Positions 1-11,500 of a stretch of 21,281 nucleotides of DNA are shown in pieces; the first letter of the stretch is position 1; every line of letters starts with the position of its first letter. Source of the DNA: Gnetum montanum (taxonomy: Eukaryota > Streptophyta > Gnetopsida > Gnetales > Gnetaceae); assembly GCA_015680685.1 (NCBI GenBank), contig MNCI01033682.1:379828-401108 (forward strand). The letters run 5' to 3'. A program made the position numbers and the translations under genes. The notes under the pieces are model-generated. The model searched no databases. It was given only the letters and a program-made list of their open reading frames with translations, and was not told the DNA's origin.

Positions 1-518
1 AGCTTAATTATTTATTTAATTGTTATTGTTATTTACTGCTTTCTTCATTAATATTTCTCTATCCTTATCTCCTAGTAATGCAGAATGAATACGACTTAAT
101 CACAAGCATTTAAGTGTGACTACTTGGTAACCCAGTAGCGTACTTAGGCCATGCGCTTGGTAATCCCAATTGTAGTTGTGCACGAGGTCCAAGATGTGTA
201 CGAATGATTAAGGAGCGGATGCTCATCGCACTTAGGCTAGTTTAGATTCTATCTCACCCTCTCTCTCTCCTAGCTTAGTTAATATTATTTCTCATCATAC
301 CCAGGAGTAGCATTAGTGTAGGAACACATCATACACCTCACTCTGGACTAAACCATACGTGAAAAAGCTAATATTAGTCTAAGTGGGAAGATAGCGAACT
401 GCGATCTATGAGTAACCATCTAGATACCACAGCTAGTTCGTCTGCGGAGTTCGACCGGATTGTGCATGAAATGCTCGTATTTGTATGGTTAACTGTAGGG
501 GTACCTCCCCACTCATCA
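1..518 (-). repeat. Candidate LTR fragment, cut by the window edge
   Basis: This stretch is more GC-balanced than its neighbours and has no coding potential. Read on the minus strand it begins TGATGAGTGGGGAGGTACCC, a start of the kind seen in plant Ty3/gypsy LTRs. The neighbouring + strand bases at 519-530 show neither a primer-binding site nor a polypurine tract. It could be a solo LTR or the outer edge of an element extending off the left end. The other terminus is not in the window, so this is tentative. Confidence 0.3.
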
Positions 519-2040
519 AAAGGCTAAGAACTTGTTGAAAAAGATTTCATTTGTCCATGTTGAAAACTACCATTATTTGCTTTTTCTAAAAATTTTTGTT
601 TTTGTTTCTCATGAACAACTTTTTTATTGAGAAAAGGATATATCCTAATAACATAGCTTGCACAATGATAATAGTTGCAACATCCTTATAAATTATAGTA
701 TGTAAGTTTATGGAAAAAACATTGATTATTGAACTTATGTTTTAATTTTATCTTCATTTACTGTAAATCAATATCTAGAAAATAATGTATGCATTGCACA
801 CCATCTAGTAATGTTTTTGACTTTGTCTCTAGGATTGTGCCAATGTTGCCAACAATTTCGCTTTCAACACTTTGAAAAATAAGAGGAAGATTTTTTTAAT
901 TTAATTTAAGAACGAATTTTAGAGTAATTAGAGGAATAGGGATCAAAATCTACTTTCCATTCCCAAGCAATAAAAGTGTTATGCTGATCTATAAAAAACT
1001 TTAAGATCTAATGATTTCTCAACCCTCTTGAAATTGATCAATTTAACAAGTAAAAATGATGTGGAAAAATAGCGAGCATGCAAAACATTAATTCCGTAAT
1101 GTTCAATGATAGCTTGAGTCATTGGTGTAAAATCCTTATTTGGGTGAATAAATCCAATAGTCTGTAGAAATATTCCATAATGTTCAATGATATCTTTTGA
1201 CAAAGATTCATCAAAATCATTAGGTAAAACAGAATCAAAAGCTTTGGAATTCTTTATAGTCTCTATAGCTTGAGAGACATTAGCAATTTCCATCATGAAA
1301 TCATTCCTCACCCAAAGAGAAAAATAAATAAAAATCTACAATAATAACTCTACAAGAAACCCATAAGACCGACAAGAATTTCTCATCCCAATGAGAACAT
1401 ATTTAGATTTGGAATCTACCACAATTGGTTGTAGGTCGTTCAAAGCCTATCAATATCTTTGCTAAAAAGCTTGTTGATAGGGGTGTGTTGGAACTTGAAA
1501 CATTTTTTAACAATATTTACCTGCACTATACATAGTCAAATTAGAACTTTATAACTTATTAGCATAGTTTGCAATTATTAAATAAAAAAAATATCTTCCA
1601 TAGACTAGAAATTGCACCTTAACCATAAAAATATAATATAAATAATAATATAACCATATTTTAAGCCGCTCGGCCAAAATAATATTTTGTTTATGTAATT
1701 TATTAAAATTGAAATTGTAACTTATAAAATGTAAATGACATGTTATACTTAGAAGATCGCCTCTCATTCATCTAAATGGCTAATAATCAAGAAATTACGC
1801 AAAAGGTTGCTCCAAAAGGGTTCGCAACCCACTAAGACAACTTCATTTGAGTTGAATATATCTGCACAGCGAAAATTTCCAGGAATACCATTACGAATTT
1901 CAAAGGGTAACTCGGAGCAACTCTTCACAGAAAAGATTAAAGAAGAAAATTTTCTTAAATGATCTTTTCTTGGATAGGTGTCTGTTCAAGGATTAATAAA
2001 ATAAGACAATTTCTGAGAGTGAACAGGCAAAGATCGTTAC
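519..2040. other. AT-rich upstream region, no recognised gene
   Basis: This is A+T-rich sequence between the putative LTR and the RER1 promoter. The only sizeable frame is a 110-codon minus-strand ORF at 979-1311, listed separately. A short open stretch on the + strand near 1408-1520 has no recognisable family and is closed by stops on both sides. Confidence 0.5.
979..1311 (-). pseudogene. Unrecognised 110-aa ORF, possibly a repeat-derived relic
   Basis: This frame encodes 110 residues beginning MRNDFMMEIANVSQ. It contains the peptide IIEHYGI twice, about 28 residues apart, and the underlying DNA (aatgttcaatgata) is repeated as well. I recognise no domain. It lies in AT-rich sequence with no visible promoter, so it may be a chance frame or a piece of an old mobile element. 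Confidence 0.2.
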
Positions 2041-2044
2041 AACA

Positions 2045-2050
2045 TATAAA
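2045..2050 (+). promoter_or_regulatory. Probable TATA box of RER1
   Basis: TATAAA stands 162 bp before the RER1 ATG. It would place transcription start near 2075-2085 and give a 5' leader of about 130 nt. The location and lack of a competing signal support it, but the call rests on one short motif. Confidence 0.5.
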
Positions 2051-2211
2051 ACACGCGGTCCAGAGACAACAGTAATGTTTAGCAGGGTGGTCAACTGCCC
2101 AAATCAGGATCGATTCAATCTGTTTGGCACCAAATCAAACAAATCTCGATCGAGATATTATCGCACTGTGTGTGTGTTGGTGCGAGCTTGTCTGGAAATT
2201 TGAAAGTTTTT

Positions 2212-2564
2212 ATGGAGGGTTTTGCAGGCGATGATGGTGGCTCCCCTACGGTGCTGGCCAAATGGAAAAGCAGCATTTCCCGGCAATTTCAGCAGTATCT
2301 GGACAAGGCCACGCCCTATCCTTTTAGAAGATGGCTCGGAGCTCTTGCAGTAGCAAGCATTTACATTATCCGCGTTTATTATTTGCAAGGGTTTTATATC
2401 ATCTCGTACGGCCTCGGTATCTACGTTCTGAATTTGCTGATTGGATTTCTGTCTCCGCAAGTGGATCCTGAATTGGAAGCTCCCGATAGCGGCGGATCAC
2501 TGCCTACCAAGGGCTCCGACGAGTACAGGCCCTTTGTTCGTCGCCTGCCCGAATTTAGATTCTG
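2212..2564 (+). other. RER1: RER1 coding exon 1
   Basis: This exon carries residues 1-117 and the first two bases of the Trp118 codon, 353 nt in all. It encodes the cytosolic N-terminus, membrane segments 1 and 2 and the loop up to the conserved RRLPEFRFW block. The donor reads CTG|GTTTGTG. The start context has G at +4 but T at -3, so it is only moderately favourable. Confidence 0.93.
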
Positions 2565-5500
2565 GTTTGTGATCTTGAGTCTCTCCTCTTTCTCTGAATC
2601 TTTCACGGTTTTGTTTTGAAAGGCTCGTCTGTCTTGTTGTTTCACGTTTGCAATTCTTGGCAATGCGGAGTGAAATTTCTGGAACCTGCAATTAGTTTAG
2701 GACGACCTTGTTTGTTTTTGGATCTGTTAGAACCTACTTTTTCATTTGCCAAATGGAATTTTGGCATGGCAACTAGGGGTTGGAGAATACACAAACAACG
2801 TTTTGAAGCCAATTTTGTTTTCAGCTGTACTTTCAAAATATTTGTTCTTGGTTGGGAACGGTTTTTCTTATTTTGTTTTGCTTGTGAGCCCTTTTTTTTA
2901 CACCATTCGGGTAAGGCAATTAGTGGGAATTGTTTAGTATGAGTTTAACTTGATCGCATTTGTGACTGGTCCGACTGGTTATATGGACACATGAATTCAG
3001 GAAGTTTGTATGCACAGTCGAACTAAGGTTGATTCATTCCTCTATTTTCTGCTTTTTAATCTTCATGCGTTTTTACATGGAGAATCGGCCTAGGATTGCG
3101 TCAGTCTGTCATTGGTTGTGTGTGTGTGTTTCGTTTTTTCAAAACTTATTTTTAATGTCATTATCCATGTAACCTGTTTTCAAATTATAAGTTACCTGGT
3201 TAATGCAAGTCAAACAAAGGGTTCACCGAATGTCTTCCATAATGAATTGTAACCAATGCTCTGGTGTTGCTATCTTGATTACATGTTGTAAGTTTTAAAT
3301 TATGAAAGTGGTTAATAAATTAACGTAACATGGTGCGTCAACCCCATTACTCCTTCCAGAAATGCCAGTTGTATATGTCATGGCTCTTGATCAAAGTGAA
3401 TCAGTGAAGGTAATACTGATTCCCTATTAGGTTATAGATGACTATGATTTCAATCTAGTAGGTTAGGATGAAGGCAGTTATGAATGATCGAATAGCAGCT
3501 ATCAGTTATCTTGACTTCGGTAGAATGAGCAGTGACGAGAAAAAGTCATGAAAAATCACGTCTTTAAGATTTTCAACTTCGCTCAGCATTGGAGATGTAA
3601 CCTTTGTAAGTTTAGATCTAGGTTTTTCAAAACTTTTCGAGGTACAAGTAAGGAAAATTGTTTTATTCTGATCACTCTAGATTGCATACTGAGGATTCAT
3701 CTAGATTCTATAAATTGGAGTTTGCAGCATGATATAGTAGGAATGAATCCTTCAATGGACATGGCTTCAGTGTAGCATGGAGACCAATCTTGTAGAAAAT
3801 GCTTACGTTCTAGTTGATTACTTAAGAAAGCATTGATCCAACTCATGCATAAAAGTAGTAGACTAGTTATAACCTTCACCAGGGACATAATAAAAAAAGC
3901 TTATTTCTTGAACTACAATTCTAGCATTAGGATTCTAGTAATTTCCTGGGGCCATTGTAAACATCTGTTGTGTGAGGAATTCTGTAAGATTGTGTCAGAT
4001 CAGAAGAAATTGATCTTTACTCATGAATATAGAATGACCGGTGATGCATTTCAAACTAGGTTTGAAGTAGCTAGTTTAATTTTTCCAACATAGTGAGTTA
4101 TCAAAGTTGGAGGGTTGTGCATAGGATATAAAAGCACAGGTATTTTTTTTTGAGAAAAGATCGGGGATTATATTACAGCAAAAAAATTTTACAGATAGGG
4201 GGAGGAAACAATCCCCCTTGATCCTCTGTAGGCGTTCCTTTTCCACATTGGGGAATTCTTTAAAGAGAATCAAAACTTTTGGGGGTGGGAAACCCCCCAG
4301 CTACTCCATTGGTCAGAAAACACAAAAAAATGAAATGCATCATAGAGAAATGATCAGAGTTCTCAAAACCCAAACCCATGAAACCCAGGAATCTCCCACA
4401 AAAACCATGATGAAAGTGACATCAGTGGACCATTAAATAGGATAGGGGAGTTTGGTGCAAGCATGCTGTGGCATTTCCTGCATGTGGACAACATCTAGAA
4501 TATTCTGATAGGCCTCTGTCGTGAGAAACACTGCTGCCTTTTGGAACTCCTTGTATCTCTCATCCAGCTAGACCTAGGCTTTCTTGTTCATGTGACTGAC
4601 CTTGTTGGGATGAAGCCCACTAGATGTATTGCTTATAAATTTATGTAGCCTGTTCCACGATGCATTTTTATTAACTCCCATAACAATGTACGGGCACCTA
4701 TCCATCTAGAACTAGTGTCTGGCATTGGATTCATGTGCCAAGTTTTAGCTCTTCTGCATTTGCTCCTCCTCCAAGAAATCCTTGACTCGATGAGCCTCCT
4801 CCTTAGTCTCCTTGAGTTGTTGTTCTATTGCTTTCCTGTGCAGGTCTTCTTTGATATGTTGTTTGAGCTAGTCCTCTAGTGTGCTGCGGAGTGTTGCCTC
4901 CGTAATCATTCTTTGTTGATTATCCTCTTCATTCCTTTGTTCATTCTATTCCTCGTCTCTTTTGGCTTGCTCCTAATTCCAAATGCGGTTCTTTACCTTA
5001 GTTGTGGCTTTGCACAAATTGGCTGTGAACTTCACCTCTAATTCCTTGCGAATGTTGACCTCAACTTCCTTAAGATGTTGTTAGAAGATGTCTTGCTATC
5101 CAATTGTAGACTCCTGGTGCTCCCAAATGTTGTTTGGGGGAGTTAGTTCAGCCTCCTCCACCTCCATTGATGCTCTGACCACTAGTAGACAAGTTGAGGA
5201 AGATGTGCCCTCTTGGAGAGAGTGACAACACGAGTAAATGACCCTAAAGCAGTGCTTAGGAGGCAGCCCCACGACAGAACCCTCTGCAGGCCTTCCTGCA
5301 TTCTATAGAGCTAGAATGAGGCATGGGTGATGGCCCCTCTTGCCCCTTCTAATCATTGCAAGAAAGAATTTCACTAGGTTGACCTATCAGCCCAATTGCA
5401 AGTAATGCAAAAAAGCAAAGAGGGCTTTCTAGAGTTATTCTAGACATTGCCAGATTGAATGAAGCATCTATCAACAAGTTTAGCTACCTCTTGTTGGAGG

Positions 5501-8500
5501 GTTGGCAGTGCCAACTTGGGAACCTGCCCACTTGAAGTTTTAGGAATAGGCCTCTTGAAAAAACCCTTGCTAAGTACATTGCAATCATCTCCTTAGTGAG
5601 GGTAATTTGAACACCTTGGAATCGTGTGTGATCTCCCCTTGAGCATATAAACAACCCCTTATCCTCTAGCTTCGGGTCCTTAGTCATGAGGGGAAGAAGC
5701 TTTGCCCAACCAACACGCTGAATCATTTTCCACAGAGCATGGTTCCGCTAGAAAACTACACAATTCAGCTCAAATGTCAATGTAACTCCCATTGTGGCAC
5801 AAGCCTTTCTTTAGAGACGGATATCATGAGCAACAATCTATGGTGGTGAGGGGATAGGGGTACTCCTAAAAATATATTCATTCCTTGCTTTCCATAAAAG
5901 CTAAAGGACAACGCCAATGGGTGAATCTCCCCGGAGCGAGCAGGAATAATCAATACCAAAAGCCTGCCAAATGTGTATGGTGAAGGGGTAGAGTGTAATG
6001 AAATGTGCTTGGGTTTTGTAGTTACTTTGATGGAAAGGATATGTCATACTAATATGAAGGCCTTGCTTTTGAAGAAAAGTACAAACCGTGAGTGCGTTTT
6101 GAATGATGAGCCAAAGAAACACCTTTACTTTCTTTGGTAATCTCCCTTTCCAAATGTTTCGCTACTCGGAAATGGATTTTTACCTTGTTTGCATGATGTC
6201 CTTTAGGCTTGCATTTGGTTCCCAAATCAATTGATTTAGAGTAAGAAGCTACAAGTAGATGCTGTGCCAGGGACTAAAATTATTACTAGATGTAACCCAC
6301 AGTTGGTACTTCTTCCTTATTATGGAGATTCATGCTACTTCCTTGTGGTCATTACTAGAAATCCTTTTGATGAGAGTATGATGACCAAGCATGATTGAAT
6401 CTTCAAAACTTAGAATTGCAAGGCCTCTAGCAAATTTTGGCTGAGTAGTTTTCACCAGTGGACCAAGCGCAATCTAGTATCCCCTTTCTCACCTAACTAG
6501 ATAAAGTGCTGAATAATTTGGTTAACTTTGTTGATGAGCTGCTTAGGAGGGGAGACAACTAAGGCAACATACCAAGCCATAGTAGAAAGGACCAAGGAAG
6601 CAAGTAGGACTTTCCCTTTACTTGTTAAGAATTTGGAAGTCTAGTGTTCCAGTTTGGTTTGCACTCTTTGGATGAAGTGGGACCAAGTTGCGTTAAATTG
6701 CTAGGCATATATCGGTATCCCAAGATAGGAGTCCCTATGGGTCCCCTAACTAATCCCAAGGGTTCCGTAGAATCTTCCTTTCATGATGGCCTTTGCTTAA
6801 GTCACTGTTGCTTTCATGGCCAAGATTGTGTTATCAGCATAATGATTGGTTGTGCAAGTAAACTGCTCAATCTTTAGCCCCCTAACTCCTTTGGACTTGC
6901 AATAAAGATTTATGGTATCCATGGCCATTATGAAAAGGTAAGGTGACAACAGATCCCCTTAGTACAGACTAAGTTGAAGGGAGGAAAATCCCCACAGCCT
7001 TCTATTAATATCAAAAGAAACAACACTTGTAGCTTGGAGGTGGATACACATGTTAATGAATCAAGGATGAAACCCTTTCCTCAACATTATCTCTGCAAGT
7101 GATTTCCAACTTATTTTGTTAGAGTCCTTCATGATATCTAGCTTAAGGAACATACCTGGGAATTTTGCTGCGTTGACCAAGTGCATGATCTCATGGAGTA
7201 GAAGGATTTAATCCTAAATGTGCTTGCCCTTGACAAACCTCATTTTCTAGACCCCCACAAGAGATGGCATCCATGATTGCAACCTTTTGACAAGGATCTT
7301 CATAAATAGTCTAAGTAGTGTGTTGCAGACCCAGATGGCCTTGACATCAGCAGGCCAGGAGGGATTCCTGACTTTTGGCACAAAGACAATTTTAGAATAG
7401 TTGATTTCTTTCTTGACCTATCCCCATTTGAGCATAAGGTTGAATGAGTCAAGGATGTTATTCCCCATAAAGTCAAAAAAAATCTCTGAAGAGTTCAATT
7501 GGTCAGCCATAAGGCCCTAGGGCCTTGCCAATTTATATGGTACGTATCGAGTCTAAGAGTTGTTGCTTCGTGATGGGGGCAAGAAGCATATGGTTATCCT
7601 CATTGTCAAGTACTCATTGAATGGGGGCTGTGATAGGGATGGAATCCCCCATTTTCCATATTCCATTCTAGAAGTCTTGTATCACCTGGGCAATTTATCA
7701 GGGTTGTGGATGACTAAGTCTCCATCTTTTACACAATTTATAGCCTTTGCCCCTTGGCCACGTTAGCAGCAAAGGGTTGTGGATGACTAAGTCTCCATCT
7801 TTTACACAATGTATAGCCTTTGCCCCTTTGGCTGAGTTAGCAGCAACGAAGAAGAATTTGGTGTTCCGATCACGCTCCTTTAGCCATTTAGTGTGTGATC
7901 TTTCTTTCAGTTGGCCTCCTCCTCCATCGTTAATTGATTAAACTGTCAGAATGTGATGTTCCTCTTCCTCCAAAGCTTCCCCTCTTTCCTGTAGCTCTTG
8001 CCTATGTTGTAGTTTCTTTTGGAATTCTTCCTTCAGGATTTTAAAATAGTATTTATCTTGCTTAGTGGTATTCTTGATCCCTTGCTTCAGCAATTGTAGA
8101 CCACATTTCAGAAAGTCACGTGGGTCCTGATTGGGATAGGAGATCCATAGACGTTCCACCAGCTCCTGCAGCCATCCTTTCCTGAGCCAGGTTCTTTCAA
8201 AATGGACCTGTTGGGGAGCAGCGGCAACCGTATCTTGAAATGAACATAACAACGGCCTATGATCAAATGCCCTTCACTCATGGGCTGTGACAGAAACGAA
8301 TTTACTAAGTACCAGTGCTGATTTAACCCAGATCTGGTTGATCCTGGACATGACTCGGTCTGATCCTCTCCTCCTGTTGCTCCATGTATATTGGCAGCCT
8401 TGTATTTCTAAGTCAACCAGACTGAAATCATGAAGAAATTTCAAGAAATCTTGGCTTCCCTGTGCAATCCACAAAGAGGGTGTTTGATCTTTGAAAGTGA

Positions 8501-11500
8501 GGATCTCATTCATAAGGTGCATATTATGTTTGTGCCGATGGAAAAGGAAAAATAAAAAATTCAATATATAGTACTTGCTTACATGGGGATGAACTAAGGT
8601 AAATAGTTATTTTTTGGTAGAGTTGTATATGATGGTGGGAAATCATATCTTTATACATTGCATTGCATTTGCTTTTATTTAGAACAAAGTTTGGGCAGCC
8701 ATGGAACAACGTGTTATAGCACCTAAGGTTTCGTGTACCTTCCTGTGATGTAGATCTATACACTTGAGACCATAAAAAGTAATCAAAATTGTGATGAGGC
8801 TGGAAGCCAAATAAGTGGAGTCTAGTGGTTACCAGTGCAACACATGTACTGTTATCTGCTATGATGAGTTATGCATGAGAAGGTGTCATGTTTTTGCAAA
8901 TGTTTTAAAATTACATCCTTTGTAGATTCACCGCCTGGTGCATACGTAATGGATGCTAAATCATATTTTCTAATTGATGCCTATCTAAAGGAAATTGTAG
9001 ATGTTTTCCAAAGTTAAATTTGCTTTTTGTTGAACTCTTGTGTGCTTTGCTACCGTGTTGAATTATTCGTAGCCTGCAATGCCATGGTTGATTCTTTAGG
9101 TTTTATGTCTTCCGTAGGTTGTATTTCATCTTACGAATTTTGGATTTCATAAGTTAAATGGTAGCTTACAAACTTCTCTTAAGGATCTTTTAGCAGGAAT
9201 GTTTCTTATTTGTGAACTATTACTAATTGTTATCTACAACTATTAGATGCAGATTACAAGCAGTATCAGTTCTAATTCACACTATACGTTTCATGGATTC
9301 TTCAGTCCACCACTGTTATGGACAACTACTGCTTCGTGCCTTATCCTTAAATTTAAATTCACCATTTGGTGAGCTTGATTTCTACTCCGACTGTGCTACA
9401 ACTAACACTAAATCAGAGGTTTTCATTGTCATGGGTGCTTGACTTTTACATGATGCGGCTGGGAATTTTCTCATTGTTTAGGCTAATGTGGAACTGGGTT
9501 CATATGAACTTGACTGTTGTCACAGCTCGGTTTATTGATGCTCAGACTCTCCATCAACCTAGTCTAGCATCATTCACATTCTTCATGAGTCCCACCTAGG
9601 ATCACCTTACAAACTCGCTGTACTTACTTTTCTGAATCTTGTCCTTAATGCTCTAGGATCCTTTTGGATGTTTGGCATTTTTCCTGTGGGTTTCTTACCA
9701 TGCCCCTTTCTTGTAGGTAGTCTGCCTTATTTCCTTCCAAATGTTTGTTTATTACCTAGGTGCATGGGTAAGGTGCTTCACTCCATCATACAGTGTTGTT
9801 TCCCATTCTGCATGTTTGCAATCGTGGATGCTTGATTGCATATTCATTTTACTTTTTGCCTTGTGCATATGCAGTCTTTGGTGTCTCTGCCTCAATTGTT
9901 TCCTCATTTTACATCTTGTCTGATACCTATCCATTCAACTAATGATTTTCAATAGCCTATTCAACCTGCTAACAAAGGTGTTAATGGCTGCCTTCATCTT
10001 CTCCCGTTTTGCAAGTCTTCTTGTCCATATTTAAAGGGTTTCTTCTCCACTTTCAACATTCTTGATTTTTTCTGTTTTAGGCTTTGACTAATCAACTTGG
10101 ATTATTTCTTGTTTCTTTGTGGGACAATCTTTTTGTAAATGCCCTATCTACATGCATTGCTTGTCTGATGATTAGGTTCTAATCATGCTTATGAAGAGCA
10201 GATTGGGATTGGGATTGTGATCTGGATTTGTTCTAGATTGTGATCTAGTTCAGAATCATGATGTCGGATTAAAAATTGCAATTCAAAGTCACGATCTTGA
10301 AATCACAGATTCCAGATGATTCTGGAGTGTCATAATCATCAGTTTAAAAAATAATAGAAAACTTTAAAAAATAAAATATTTCAAGTACTGGTTAAAAGTT
10401 AACACTTTTTTCAGGTTAAATATTTCTTCAAACATTAATGCACCAACTGAATAACAAAATTTGAAACTTAATATAACTATAAAAGTAGAAAAATGAGCAC
10501 AGAACATTCTGGATATGTGTCATCAGCAGTTTGAATGTTTTTGGCACTTGGAGTGCACATTCTTTTGCAAGGAGCAACACATTTGGAGTACAACATATTC
10601 TTGGGGAGCCTAGCAGTGCATTTTAAACTCAATTTTGAATTACTTCAGCATTCTTCAGCTCATTTGGTTTAGTTGATGGTGAATATTTTGTGCAATGTTG
10701 TTTTTTTTTTTTTTTTTGAGAAATGTTCAGGTTGTTATTAAAAGTGTAATGAAATATTTACAAAACAGGAAGAGGTAACACCCGGCAGCCACTAACCCAC
10801 GTGTTTACATCGCAGAAACCACCATTGCAGGTGGCACCCTAAGAGGAAACGAACCTAAACCCCAAAATCGGAGAATCCAAAGACCAAGAGGGCTTTCACA
10901 GGCTATACAAACCATATGCTGCATGGCCAAAGAGGATACATGCGGCACAAGGAATGGGCCGGTGGCCCAACCCATAAAACCCTAGTGGTAGCGACCCATC
11001 TCGAAAGGCTGTGGCCCTGGCCAAACATGATCAGGGCACCCAACCTGATCCCCCAGCGTTTCCCCCCGATCCTACATTCCTGTTGCCTCTTGCTGCATGT
11101 TCTCTGGGTCTGCCTGCATGCTCGTTTTCTTCCCCGACCATGGGCCGTCTTGCCTCAATAGTTGTATGATTAGTGCCCGTCTTTGCTGGTTTCGCTAGGA
11201 GAGCCCTTGCTATTCTTCCTTGTGTTGCGCCGCCAAATTGATTGCCCCTTGGAGGGCCTCTGCACATGCATCCCAACCCTCTTGATAGACCTGACTCCTC
11301 CTTTTGGGCCTGGTGTCCCGTCGCCCTGCACACTTGTTCCACCTCCTCCAACCTCATCCATGCCAGTTCACTCCTCCCTTATGGGGGCATCGAGGAACCT
11401 GCAGCTATGCCCCCCTCCTTGGGCAACCCGGATCTAGACACGCTAGCCTGATGGTAGTTTTGGAATCATTGTTGATGTTGGACAAGGAAAATTGCCGGAC

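Larger units (their letters stand above)
4143..8527 (-). mobile_element. LINE-A: 5'-truncated L1-type non-LTR retrotransposon, antisense in RER1 intron 1
   Basis: Read on the minus strand the element runs from a partial endonuclease (about 8527-8240) through the linker, reverse transcriptase (about 7560-6500), C-terminal zinc finger (about 6130-5950), a shared extension (about 5650-5440) and a coiled-coil-rich segment (about 4980-4750). It ends in a 9-nt poly(A), seen as poly(T) at 4143-4151. The start is uncertain by some 20 bp because similarity fades near the GDFN region of the endonuclease. No convincing target-site duplication was found. Many stops and frameshifts break every domain, so it is an old, dead copy. 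Confidence 0.85.
4450..8527 (-). pseudogene. LINE-A ORF2 remnant (endonuclease, RT, zinc finger, extension)
   Basis: The endonuclease tail reads [19 protein letters not shown] and then FDHRPLLCS (near 8256-8267), where the family has SDHR. The linker motif RDRNTKFFF follows near 7870. RT landmarks include [12 protein letters not shown] near 7455 and a catalytic-motif region [12 protein letters not shown]. The box normally YADD is HYADN at 6830-6841, so the second catalytic Asp is lost. [18 protein letters not shown] marks the thumb. [13 protein letters not shown] begins the zinc-finger part, whose cysteines are mostly lost (CPLC is not preserved). An extension with [14 protein letters not shown] at 5571-5621 follows. 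Several frameshifts and stops separate these blocks. Confidence 0.8.

Noticed and set aside
2170-2211. An upstream in-frame extension of RER1 from position 2170
   Set aside because: The codon at 2170 is GTG, not ATG, and RER1 proteins do not carry this N-terminal extension. The ATG at 2212 fits the family.
2565-2619. Continuation of the exon 1 frame past 2564 to the stop at 2617-2619
   Set aside because: After FRFW the translation leaves the RER1 family, a GT donor lies exactly at the break, and exon 2 restores the family sequence in phase.
2158-2942. Several open frames on both strands overlapping exon 1 and its 3' flank
   Set aside because: They are shadows of the RER1 exon or run into intron sequence, with no family similarity.
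6644-7941. Plus-strand frames over LINE-A
   Set aside because: They are antisense to the recognisable RT coding sequence and have no similarity of their own.
4113-8550. A target-site duplication for LINE-A based on ttgtgcataggatata and ttgtgccgatggaaaa
   Set aside because: The match is only about 7 bp before it decays, and the left copy is not adjacent to the poly(T). It is not better than chance.
10201-10260. A tandem repeat built on gattggg/gattgtgatct
   Set aside because: The similar words have irregular spacing and no stable period over more than two units.
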